From Luteococcus sp052116585 (GTDB taxonomy: Bacteria; Actinomycetota; Actinomycetes; Propionibacteriales; Propionibacteriaceae), in assembly GCF_052116585.1 (NCBI RefSeq), contig NZ_JBQKKT010000001.1, forward strand, positions 62,001 through 126,000: 64,000 nucleotides of DNA, given 5' to 3'. The notes under the pieces were generated by a model. It searched no databases, was not told where the DNA came from, and saw only the letters and a program-made list of their open reading frames with translations. Below are positions 1 through 7,223 of this stretch, one piece after another (the first letter of the stretch is position 1; each line of letters begins with the position of its first letter). The position numbers were made by a program, and so were the translations under genes.

Positions 1-1
1 G

Positions 2-2026
2 CTCGTCCTGGAGGGACTCGAAGCGGTGCGCAAGCGCCCGGCCATGTACATCGGCTCCACTGACACCAAGGGGCTGATGCACTGCCTCTGGGAGATCATC
101 GACAATGCCATCGACGAGGCCCTGGGGGGCAGCGGCGACGCGATCGAGATCTTCCTGCATGCCGACGGCTCGGTGCAGGTGGACGACCATGCGCGGGGCA
201 TGCCCGTCGACATCGAACCGCGCACCGGCCTGACCGGCGTCGAGGTGATCTTCACCAAGCTCCATGCTGGCGGCAAGTTCGGCGGTGGGGCCTACAACGC
301 CACCGGCGGCCTGCACGGCGTCGGCGCCTCCGTGGTGAATGCCCTCAGCTCGCGGCTGGACGTGCAGGTGGACCGGGCCGGCAAGACCTACCAGATGAGC
401 TTCCGACGCGGAACGCCCGGCGTCTTCGACGGCGATGGTCCCGATGCCCCCTTCACCCCGCAGGGCGGTCTGCGCGTGGTGGGCAAGGCCAAGCGCGGTG
501 TCACCGGCTCCCGGGTGCGCTACTGGCCCGATCGTCAGATCTTCCTCAAGGACGCTGACCTGAACGTGGACGCCCTGCTGGCGCGGGCCCGGCAGTCGTC
601 CTTCCTGGTGCCCGGGCTGAAGTTCACGGTCACCGACCGTCGCAATGGTGCCGACGACGTGGAGGTCTTCCACCATGAAGGTGGCATCAGCGAGTTCTGT
701 GACTACCTGACCCAGGGCGCCCCGGTGACCGACGTGCTGCGTCTGCAGGGCCAGGACAAGTTCACCGAGACCGTGCCCATGCTGGATGCGGCCACCGGGG
801 CCATGACACCGCAGGACGTGGAGCGCGACCTCAGCGTGGACATCGCCCTGCGCTGGAGCAATACCTACGACACGACGGTCAAGAGCTTCGTCAACATCAT
901 CTCCACGCCCAAGGGTGGCACCCACGTGCAGGGCTTCGAACGCGCCCTCACCCGCACCTTCACCAAGGCGATGGAGGGCACCCGCCTGATGAAGTCCGGT
1001 GACGAGATCGTCAAGGACGACTGCCTGGAGGGCCTGACCGCCGTCGTGACGGTCCGGCTGGCCGAGCCCCAGTTCGAGGGACAGACCAAGGAGGTGCTGG
1101 GCACCCCGCCCGCCACCCGGATCGTGCAGCGCGTTGTCGAACGCGAGCTGGGTGACTTCCTCGGGTCCACCAAGCCCGCCCAGAAGGCCCAGGCACGCCA
1201 GGTGATGGAGAAGGTGATCGGCGCATCGCGCGCCCGCGTCGCCGCCCGTGCCCACAAGGAGACCCAGCGTCGAAAGAATGCGCTCGAGAGCTCGTCGCTG
1301 CCGCCCAAGCTGAAGGACTGCCGCAGCAGCGATCCCGAGCGCACCGAACTGTTCATCGTCGAGGGCGACTCGGCGCTGGGTACCGCCGGCCGAGCGCGAG
1401 ACTCAGAGCATCAGGCCTTGCTGCCGATCCGGGGCAAGATCCTCAATGTGCAGAAGGCCTCGGTGGGCGACATGCTCAAGAATGCCGAGTGCGCCTCCAT
1501 CATCCAGGTGGTGGGCGCAGGCTCCGGTCGGACCTTCGACCTCGACCAGGCTCGCTACGGAAAGGTCATCTTCATGGCTGATGCCGACTCCGATGGCGCC
1601 CACATCCGATGCCTGCTGGCCACGCTCTTCTTCCGCTACATGCGGCCGCTGGTGGAGGCCGGGCGCGTCTATTCCGCCGTGCCGCCGCTGCACCGCTTCG
1701 AGCTGATCAACCCCAAGCGGGGAATGGAGAAGTACATCTACACCTATTCCGACGCGGAATACCAGCGCAAGTTCGCCGAACTCACCAAGAAGGGGATCAA
1801 CTTCAAGGAGCCGCAGCGCTACAAGGGTCTGGGCGAGATGGACGCCGACCAGCTGCAGGAGACGACGATGGACCCCCGTCGCCGGGCCCTGCGCCGGATC
1901 ACGGTCGATGACGCCGAGGCCGCCGAGCGAACCTTCGAGATCCTGATGGGCAATGAGGTGGCTCCCCGCAAGGAGTTCATCGTCGAGGGTGCCTACCGGC
2001 TGGATGCGGAACAAATCGACGCCTGA
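2..2026 (+). CDS. parE: DNA topoisomerase IV / second type IIA topoisomerase subunit B (5' truncated)
   Basis: This is the ATPase subunit of a type IIA topoisomerase, which works with the parC-like subunit at 7224-9833 to relax and decatenate DNA. The frame is open to the window edge, so the true start lies upstream and 674 residues are visible. The GHKL ATPase motifs are present: EIIDNAIDEA (catalytic Glu/Asn region), DDHARGMP and GGLHGVGASVVNAL. The TOPRIM domain follows, with FIVEGDSALG and ADADSDGAH as the acidic metal-binding residues, then LLPIRGKILNVQKA and the C-terminal YKGLGEMDADQL block. EGDSALGTAG differs from the EGDSAGGSAK usual in GyrB. That difference and the separate parC favour ParE over GyrB. 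It ends at TGA 2024-2026. Confidence 0.9.
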   Translation, partial: LVLEGLEAVRKRPAMYIGSTDTKGLMHCLWEIIDNAIDEALGGSGDAIEIFLHADGSVQVDDHARGMPVDIEPRTGLTGVEVIFTKLHAGGKFGGGAYNATGGLHGVGASVVNALSSRLDVQVDRAGKTYQMSFRRGTPGVFDGDGPDAPFTPQGGLRVVGKAKRGVTGSRVRYWPDRQIFLKDADLNVDALLARARQSSFLVPGLKFTVTDRRNGADDVEVFHHEGGISEFCDYLTQGAPVTDVLRLQGQDKFTETVPMLDAATGAMTPQDVERDLSVDIALRWSNTYDTTVKSFVNIISTPKGGTHVQGFERALTRTFTKAMEGTRLMKSGDEIVKDDCLEGLTAVVTVRLAEPQFEGQTKEVLGTPPATRIVQRVVERELGDFLGSTKPAQKAQARQVMEKVIGASRARVAARAHKETQRRKNALESSSLPPKLKDCRSSDPERTELFIVEGDSALGTAGRARDSEHQALLPIRGKILNVQKASVGDMLKNAECASIIQVVGAGSGRTFDLDQARYGKVIFMADADSDGAHIRCLLATLFFRYMRPLVEAGRVYSAVPPLHRFELINPKRGMEKYIYTYSDAEYQRKFAELTKKGINFKEPQRYKGLGEMDADQLQETTMDPRRRALRRITVDDAEAAERTFEILMGNEVAPRKEFIVEGAYRLDAEQIDA

Positions 2027-2072
2027 TCAGCGGGGACAAATCGACGCCCGACTGGCAGCACTGGACATGATC

Positions 2073-2111
2073 TCCATATCGAGTATCGTTAATAACGAGA
2101 TTCGATATGGA
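2073..2111. promoter_or_regulatory. 39-bp imperfect palindrome, candidate operator of the DUF2975/HTH operon
   Basis: The arms TCCATATCGA (2073-2082) and TCGATATGGA (2102-2111) are perfect reverse complements. Nested inside are TCGTTA (2086-2091) and TAACGA (2093-2098) around a central A at 2092. Only the 3-bp spacers deviate from full symmetry. The right arm runs into the GGAGGGG ribosome binding site of the next gene. The position suggests an operator through which the HTH protein at 2728-2949 represses its own operon. The binding itself is inferred. Confidence 0.65.
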
Positions 2112-2122
2112 GGGGATTGATC

Positions 2123-2728
2123 ATGGCTGGGAACAGGGATGCCGGTAGGTTGCGGGGAAGCCTCGACGCGCTGGCGGGGATCTCCTTCGTGATGGCTGCG
2201 GCGGTGCTGCTCTATGGAGTGCTCCAGGGCTGGGCCAGCGCGACAACACACGATGTGTCCCTCAGGGTCGGCAATGCGGCCGGGCAGCTCGCAGCCACCG
2301 ACCTGCCGGCCGGCGCGAGCCTCGTCACACCCTTCCAGGTCAACGTTCCCGTGGATCTGCTGCCCACAGGTGCCGTGGTCATGGTCAAGCTCGCCGATGC
2401 GCTGATGCCCCTGACCTGGGGCGTGGCCGCGCTGTGCATCGGCCTGCTGTGCCGTGAGGCGAGCCATGCCAGCACCATCTTCGACGGCGGCGTCCTGCTG
2501 CGCGTACGCCTCCTGCGCTGGGCGTTGATCGCCATCTTGGTGCTGCCCCACAGCCTGCGGGTCTGGGGTTCCACCTGGGCCACCAGCGCCTGGGGCGAAG
2601 GCCTCACCACGGCCACCCCACTGGGCAGTGTCTGGCTCCCGCTCCTGGGCATGTACCTCTGCGTGGTCTTCGAGTTCGTGCTGCACCGCGGCGCGCAGCT
2701 GCAGGGCGAGTTGGACGAGGTGATCTGA
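2123..2728 (+). CDS. DUF2975-type membrane protein
   Basis: A 201-residue integral membrane protein of the DUF2975 type, function unknown. I see about four hydrophobic segments: ISFVMAAAVLLYGVL near the N-terminus, WGVAALCIGLL, LLRWALIAILVLP and LPLLGMYLCVVFEFVL. I chose ATG 2123 because GGAGGGG (2109-2115) sits 7 nt upstream. The in-frame TTG at 2117 would leave almost no spacing. The stop overlaps the start of the HTH gene in a TGATG junction, so the two are translationally coupled. DUF2975 genes are commonly paired with such small Xre-type regulators. A sensing or signalling role in the membrane is only a guess. Confidence 0.75.
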   Translation: MAGNRDAGRLRGSLDALAGISFVMAAAVLLYGVLQGWASATTHDVSLRVGNAAGQLAATDLPAGASLVTPFQVNVPVDLLPTGAVVMVKLADALMPLTWGVAALCIGLLCREASHASTIFDGGVLLRVRLLRWALIAILVLPHSLRVWGSTWATSAWGEGLTTATPLGSVWLPLLGMYLCVVFEFVLHRGAQLQGELDEVI

Positions 2729-2949
2729 TGCCGGCCGACGAGCATCGCGTCGTCTGTCACATTGACGAGCTTCTGGCCGCCCGTGGGATGACGCTCACCG
2801 AGTTGTCCGAGAAGGTGGGGCTCAGCGTGGTGAACCTCTCCATCCTCAAGAACAACAGGGCCAAGGCCGTGCGCTTCACCACGCTGACCGCCATCTGCGA
2901 TGCGCTGGAGTGCACGCCGGGGGAGCTGTTCACCGTCGAACCGGAATGA
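2728..2949 (+). CDS. Small Xre/Cro-type HTH regulator (YozG-like)
   Basis: This 73-residue protein consists almost entirely of one helix-turn-helix: residues about 7-45 cover the scanning helix (IDELLAARGMTLTELSEKVGLS) and the recognition helix (VVNLSILKNNRAKAVRF). It ends with the LTAICDALECTPGELF motif typical of small Cro/C1 regulators that pair with DUF2975 proteins. It overlaps the upstream gene by one base. The likely target is the palindrome at 2073-2111. No terminator lies directly after it. The next strong hairpin is at 3028-3060. Confidence 0.8.
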   Translation: MPADEHRVVCHIDELLAARGMTLTELSEKVGLSVVNLSILKNNRAKAVRFTTLTAICDALECTPGELFTVEPE

Positions 2950-3027
2950 CTGCCCGAGAACCGGCCACTACTGACCGGACCAGATGCCGACGGACACGGC
3001 ACCGAGGTGGCGGGATCGTGACATGAC

Positions 3028-3060
3028 GGGACCCCGGAGCAGCTCCGGCTCCGGGGTCCC
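3028..3060. terminator. Bidirectional hairpin terminator
   Basis: GGGACCCCGGAGC (3028-3040) pairs perfectly over 13 bp with GCTCCGGGGTCCC (3048-3060) around a 7-nt loop. It lies between the convergent HTH gene and the SRPBCC gene and probably ends transcripts from both sides. Confidence 0.75.
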
Positions 3061-3104
3061 CTGGTGTCAGTGTGCTTGGTGTCAGGGTGCTTGGTGTCAG
3101 GGTG
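3060..3104. repeat. 15-bp tandem repeat, three copies
   Basis: The unit CTTGGTGTCAGGGTG occurs exactly at 3075-3089 and 3090-3104. A diverged copy sits at 3060-3074. The array fills the gap between the terminator and the stop codon of the SRPBCC gene and does not enter any coding sequence. Confidence 0.8.
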
Positions 3105-3114
3105 TTCAGGTCGC

Positions 3115-3579
3115 TCAGGCAAGCACTTCGGCGATCTTGGCCAGCGAGGCCTCGAGGTTGGACTCGATGGCGAACTTCTCCTTGGCCAGCGCCTGCACCT
3201 GCGGGTTGGTGATCTCGCTCGGGTCATAGGTGAGCGAAAGCTTGGTGGTCGTGGCGTCGACGGGCTCAAGCTCGTAGAGCCACTTGGAGCCGACTTCGAC
3301 GTCGCTGGTCACATTTTTCAGGTTCTGCCACCCGATGACGCGGTTCTCCACGAAGGCGAAGACCTCGTTGTCGGTCTGGTACTGCGAGCCATCGCCCTTG
3401 ACCATGTTCATCCGGAAGGTGTCGCCCACCTTCTTCAGGCGTTCGCCCTTGTCGGTGGAGACCACGGAGCCGGAGTGGTCGGTCTCGGCGTGCCGTTCCG
3501 GGTTGCTCAGCAGGTCGAAGATGTCCTGCGGCGTGGCGTTGATCTCACGGCTGGCGGTCGTCTTGCTGATCTCGGTCAT
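3115..3579 (-). CDS. SRPBCC/polyketide-cyclase-like protein
   Basis: A 154-residue START/Bet v1-like (SRPBCC) protein. It starts with the typical ASREINATPQDIFDLLSNPERH strand-helix segment, continues with a central beta-sheet (FRMNMVKGDGSQYQTDNEVFAF, then ENRVIGWQN), and ends in a long C-terminal helix (LAKEKFAIESNLEASLAKIAEVL). The family binds hydrophobic ligands, but no substrate can be read from this sequence. The start is ATG 3579, and the GGAG upstream is unusually close to it. It is monocistronic and convergent with the HTH gene. Confidence 0.7.
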   Translation of the reverse strand: MTEISKTTASREINATPQDIFDLLSNPERHAETDHSGSVVSTDKGERLKKVGDTFRMNMVKGDGSQYQTDNEVFAFVENRVIGWQNLKNVTSDVEVGSKWLYELEPVDATTTKLSLTYDPSEITNPQVQALAKEKFAIESNLEASLAKIAEVLA

Positions 3580-3705
3580 GGCTCCACGAAACCATGCCAG
3601 ATCGACAATCCCAAGGGCTTACGCGCTGGGCGGATGCCTGCTGGAAGGGCTCCTGGCACCCGCGATGTTCACCGGGTGACATGTCCAACCGGTAGGTTCG
3701 GGCGC

Positions 3706-5049
3706 GTGACCAACCACCTCGCCGGAAGCTGCGCTGCCGCTGACTCGACGGCCGCCACCTCTCCCGCCTCCGTGATTGACGAGACCCCGGCCCCGCGCCC
3801 GGTTGTCGCGGCCTGGAGCGCCTATGACTTCGGCGGCAATGCCTTCAACACCGTCATGCTGAGCTTCGTCTTCTCCGTCTACGTCACCGGGACCGTGGCC
3901 GACGACCCAGCCCGCGGGCAGGTGGTCTGGTCCAACTTCCAGACCGCCGCCGGTATCGCACTGGCACTGCTGGCTCCCCTGATGGGGGCCTGGGCGGATC
4001 GTGTGCGTCACCGTCGAGTACTGCTCGCCGTCTCGACGCTCATCACGATCGCGTGCATGGCCGCCTGCTTCTTCGTGAAACCGGACGATGCCTACCTGCT
4101 GCTGGGGGCCGGGCTGCTCTCCTTCGCCAGCGTCGCCCAGGACATCGCCGGGGTCTTCTACAACGGCATGCTCCCGCACGTGTCCACGCCGAAGACGGTC
4201 GGGCGGATCTCTGGCACGGCCTGGGCCCTTGGTTACCTGGGCGGCGTGGTCTGCCTCGTCGGTGCCCTGTTCGGCTTCATCCTGAACGGCGGGATGCTGG
4301 GCCTGCCCACAGACGAGGCCTTCAACGTGCGCTGCGTTGCGCTCTTCTGCGCCCTGTTCATGCTGGTCTTCAGTGTGCCGGTCATGATCCTGGGGCCTGA
4401 CGGGGAACCGCGGCCGGGGGAGCGGTTCAGCGTCGTGGGTGCCTATCGGGAGATCGGCTCTCGGATCGCCCACATGTGGCAACGGGAACGGGGACTGCTG
4501 CACTTCCTGGTGGCTGCTGGCATCTATCGCGACGGCCTGAACGCCGTCTTCGCGTTCGCGGGCGTGATCGCAGCGACGGCCTACGGCTTCTCGTCGGAGG
4601 AGGTCATCTACTTCGGCCTCGCGGCCAGCGTCTCGGCGGCCCTCGGAACCTGGATCTTCGGTCGACTGGATGACAAACTCGGCCCTCGGCCCGTGATCCT
4701 GGGCAGCCTCATCGCCATCGTCGCCGAAGGTCTGGCCATCGTCATCGCCAACCAAGCGCTGGTCTTCTGGGTGTGCGGCATGATGATCAGCTTCCTGGTG
4801 GGGCCGATCCAGTCGGCCAGCCGCACCCTGCTGACCCGCATCATTCCACCGGGCGAGGAGAACGAGACCTTCGGGCTCTATGCCACCGTCGGGCGAGTGG
4901 TGAGTTTCATCGCCCCCGCTCTCATTGGGGTCTTCACCGCAGCCTTCGGAGTGCGGTGGGGAATCATGGGCATCGTGGTGACCCTCATCTTCGGGCTGGC
5001 ACTGTTCTGGCCCCTGCGCATCCCGGGAGTCACACACCAGCGGGCCTGA
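3706..5049 (+). CDS. MFS transporter, UMF1/Atg22-like
   Basis: A 447-residue integral membrane protein of the major facilitator superfamily, with the opening WSAYDFGGNAFNTVMLSFVF typical of the UMF1 (Atg22-like) group. A loop motif GAWADRVRHRRVLL matches MFS motif A. About twelve hydrophobic segments follow, with a large central loop around LGPDGEPRPGERFS. The frame extends upstream, but I chose GTG 3706 because a -10-like TAGGTT lies 7 nt before it (leaderless pattern). GTG 3772 is an alternative. UMF1 transporters often carry amino acids or sugars. The substrate is unknown here. Confidence 0.75.
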   Translation: MTNHLAGSCAAADSTAATSPASVIDETPAPRPVVAAWSAYDFGGNAFNTVMLSFVFSVYVTGTVADDPARGQVVWSNFQTAAGIALALLAPLMGAWADRVRHRRVLLAVSTLITIACMAACFFVKPDDAYLLLGAGLLSFASVAQDIAGVFYNGMLPHVSTPKTVGRISGTAWALGYLGGVVCLVGALFGFILNGGMLGLPTDEAFNVRCVALFCALFMLVFSVPVMILGPDGEPRPGERFSVVGAYREIGSRIAHMWQRERGLLHFLVAAGIYRDGLNAVFAFAGVIAATAYGFSSEEVIYFGLAASVSAALGTWIFGRLDDKLGPRPVILGSLIAIVAEGLAIVIANQALVFWVCGMMISFLVGPIQSASRTLLTRIIPPGEENETFGLYATVGRVVSFIAPALIGVFTAAFGVRWGIMGIVVTLIFGLALFWPLRIPGVTHQRA

Positions 5050-5063
5050 GCACGTCTGCTCGC

Positions 5064-5082
5064 GCTCCCGGCTTTCGGGAGC
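5064..5082. terminator. Hairpin between convergent MFS and P450 genes
   Basis: GCTCCCG (5064-5070) and CGGGAGC (5076-5082) form a 7-bp stem just after the MFS stop codon. The rest of the 205-bp gap to the P450 stop codon shows no further clear element. Confidence 0.5.
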
Positions 5083-5254
5083 CAGTGCCTCAAGGGCTCG
5101 CTTCACGGGCCGGGTCCCAGCGCTCGCGTGGCTTGGGACAGCTCGCGTCGGGTACAGCGCACGCAGGGTGCAGAATCCCACGCGGGGTGTTGGAAGCCCC
5201 CCGGAGGCCGCACGGGATGTGCGCCAGCGGGCGCGGGGATCCAGATCCGACGCG

Positions 5255-6523
5255 TCAGCGCTGGACGGAGACCGGCACCACACCGTCCTTCGGAGCGGTG
5301 GGCATACGGGTCATGGACCAGTCCACGTCCGCCGGCAGCTGCATGTCGAGCTGCGCCAGCTCGGCGACGGTCAGGGCCAGCTGTCCGACCGCGACCCACT
5401 CACCGGGGCAGCGGTGGCCGGTCTGGGCAGTGCCGCCGCCCTGGGGGATGAAGTGGTCCGACTCACGGTGCGAGGGGTCGTCCAGGAAGCGCTGGGGATC
5501 GAAGCTGTTGGGCCGGTCCCAGCTGCGCTCGTCGTGGTTGGTGCCATAGAAGTCCAGGAGGATCCGCTGGCCCTTCTTCACCTGCTCACCCTGGAATTCG
5601 AAGTCCTTCTTGGCAATGGCCGGGAGCATCGGAACGAAGGGGAAGTGGCGACGCACCTCCTCGGCAAAGGACGTGGCCACCGGACCCTCGATCGTGGTGC
5701 CGCGTTCGGTCACCTCGGCACGAATCCGGTCGAGCCAGTCCGGATGCTCGGCCAGCGCCACCGCAGCGAAGGCGGCGAAGCGACACACGGCGATGGTGGG
5801 GCGGATCAGGTTCTGCAGCTCCACGCCCGCCAGGTGGTCGTCGAGCTTGCTGCCGTCGGCCTCCACATGGTCCAGCACCATCTGGAAGGGCGAGTCATCG
5901 GCAACGGTGATCTCACCGGCACGCGCCTTGCGGACCTGCTCGGTGAACCACTCGTCCATCGTGGTGCGGTCCTTGCGGGTCTTCAGCCAAGCGGGGCCGG
6001 GCACCGCGAAGCCGTCGACGATCTCGGCCTGGGTGGTCGCGATCCAGTCCCGGGTCTGGTCATCGACGTCGAGTCCGGCCCACCGGATGATGCTGCGGCC
6101 GTAGACCAGGACGGCGGCGTCGTAGACGGACAGCTCCTCACCCTGCGTCCAGAGCTCGATGATCTTCTCCCACTCCAGACGTGCGTCGGCGAGCAGGTTG
6201 TCGACGCGGGGGCGGTCCATGGCGGCGCGCACGAACATCGCCTTGCGGACGCGGTGCTGCTCGCCGTCCAGACCGTGCACCGAGCCCTTGCCGAACAGTC
6301 CGCCGCCCACCACCGACGGCATGGCGTCGGTGCGCTGCACCTTGTCCTGGTCGTAGAAGAGTCGAACTCCCTCCTCGCCGTTGACGAGCAGCGCCCGGCT
6401 GCCCAGCACCTTGACGGGCAGCCGCGTGGCGGCCTGCCCGTCGCCGCTGCCGGCGCGCAGGCGAGTGGTCCAAAGGTAGCCCTGGGAAACGAAGTCGATC
6501 GTGCGGTCCTTGGTAGCGCTCAT
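5255..6523 (-). CDS. Cytochrome P450 of the CYP152 peroxygenase family
   Basis: This is a heme-thiolate enzyme of the CYP152 type, which hydroxylates or decarboxylates fatty acids using hydrogen peroxide without a redox partner. The heme loop FIPQGGG...HRCPGEW places the axial ligand at Cys372. Arg241-Pro242 (IRPTIAVCRF) matches the fatty-acid carboxylate-binding Arg-Pro pair of the family. The segment LFGKGSVHGLDG puts a His at residue 83, the position where OleT has His85 and P450-BSbeta has Gln85. With start ATG 6523 (GGTGGAG just upstream) the protein is 422 residues, the family's usual length. The open frame reaches further upstream but lacks support. Olefin formation is possible but unproven. 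Confidence 0.85.
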   Translation of the reverse strand: MSATKDRTIDFVSQGYLWTTRLRAGSGDGQAATRLPVKVLGSRALLVNGEEGVRLFYDQDKVQRTDAMPSVVGGGLFGKGSVHGLDGEQHRVRKAMFVRAAMDRPRVDNLLADARLEWEKIIELWTQGEELSVYDAAVLVYGRSIIRWAGLDVDDQTRDWIATTQAEIVDGFAVPGPAWLKTRKDRTTMDEWFTEQVRKARAGEITVADDSPFQMVLDHVEADGSKLDDHLAGVELQNLIRPTIAVCRFAAFAAVALAEHPDWLDRIRAEVTERGTTIEGPVATSFAEEVRRHFPFVPMLPAIAKKDFEFQGEQVKKGQRILLDFYGTNHDERSWDRPNSFDPQRFLDDPSHRESDHFIPQGGGTAQTGHRCPGEWVAVGQLALTVAELAQLDMQLPADVDWSMTRMPTAPKDGVVPVSVQR

Positions 6524-6585
6524 GTCTCCACCCTGTTCGACGCCGGTAGGTGGGGCAAGGGGCAATGCCTGCGCCGGAAGCGAAA

Positions 6586-6616
6586 TGGCCCCACACCGGG
6601 GGGGGGTGTGGGGCCA
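6586..6616 (-). terminator. Hairpin terminator of the carbonic anhydrase gene
   Basis: TGGCCCCACACC (6586-6597) and GGTGTGGGGCCA (6605-6616) form a perfect 12-bp stem. The 7-nt loop is all G on the plus strand. It lies 50 nt past the carbonic anhydrase stop codon, before the P450 start. Confidence 0.7.
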
Positions 6617-6665
6617 TGGATTCGGCTCGCGGCTGACAGCCAGGGGCAGCGCCCTGGACGAGGTC

Positions 6666-7160
6666 TCAGTAGACGTGCTCGAGCTTGCCGGTGTCCACGT
6701 CGTAGATGAAGCCGCCGATCTTGGTGCGCGGCTTGATGGCCGGGTGGGAGCGCAGCAGCCGGGTGTCGAAGTCCAGCGTGCGGTCCTGCTCGGGATTGGC
6801 GCCGAAGGTCATGCCGCGCAGATCCATCTTGCTCTTCTCGATGATCTTGTCGGCAACGTCCTCATCGGTGCCGGAGGCCATCGCGCAGCGGGTGTGCTGG
6901 ACCACCATGATGCGGTTCACGTTGAGCAGGTGGCTGCCCACGATGCAGCCGGTCAGCACGTCCGGGGTGACTCGTCCGCCGGGCGAGCGCAGGATCTTGG
7001 CATCGCCCAGCTTCAGGCCGAGCATGGCCAGCGGCTCGATCCGCGAGTCCATGCACGTGATGACGAGAACGCCGGCACGGGCGATGCCGTCGAAACCGCC
7101 GTCGTGGAAGTCCTCGGCATAGTGGTCATTTGCTTCCAGAAGGTCGTTGAAGTCACCCAT
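6666..7160 (-). CDS. Beta-class carbonic anhydrase
   Basis: This zinc enzyme interconverts CO2 and bicarbonate in the cytoplasm. The zinc ligands are Cys36 (TCMDSR), His89 and Cys92 (VQHTRC). Asp38-Arg40 forms the catalytic dyad. At 164 residues it belongs to the short beta-class proteins seen in many actinobacteria (Rv1284-like). ATG 7160 is preceded by TAGGTT with a 6-nt gap, a leaderless pattern. It is expressed alone, with a terminator downstream and parC further upstream on the same strand. Confidence 0.88.
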   Translation of the reverse strand: MGDFNDLLEANDHYAEDFHDGGFDGIARAGVLVITCMDSRIEPLAMLGLKLGDAKILRSPGGRVTPDVLTGCIVGSHLLNVNRIMVVQHTRCAMASGTDEDVADKIIEKSKMDLRGMTFGANPEQDRTLDFDTRLLRSHPAIKPRTKIGGFIYDVDTGKLEHVY

Positions 7161-7223
7161 GGGAAAAACCTACAACCGTCCAGCCCCACACGGTGCCGCG
7201 ATCACGATGGAAAACAGTACCGA

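Noticed and set aside
2011..2048. 13-bp direct repeat ACAAATCGACGCC at the end of parE
   Set aside because: It is a perfect but isolated duplication across the stop codon with no partner elsewhere. Chance or a small slippage event explains it.
3064..3705. Long upstream extension of the MFS frame
   Set aside because: It runs antisense through the SRPBCC gene and the terminator. The conserved protein starts near GTG 3706.
3619..5283. A 554-codon open frame antisense to the MFS transporter
   Set aside because: It is a low-complexity shadow of the GC-rich MFS gene. Its translation is Asp/Glu/His/Gln-rich and resembles no family.
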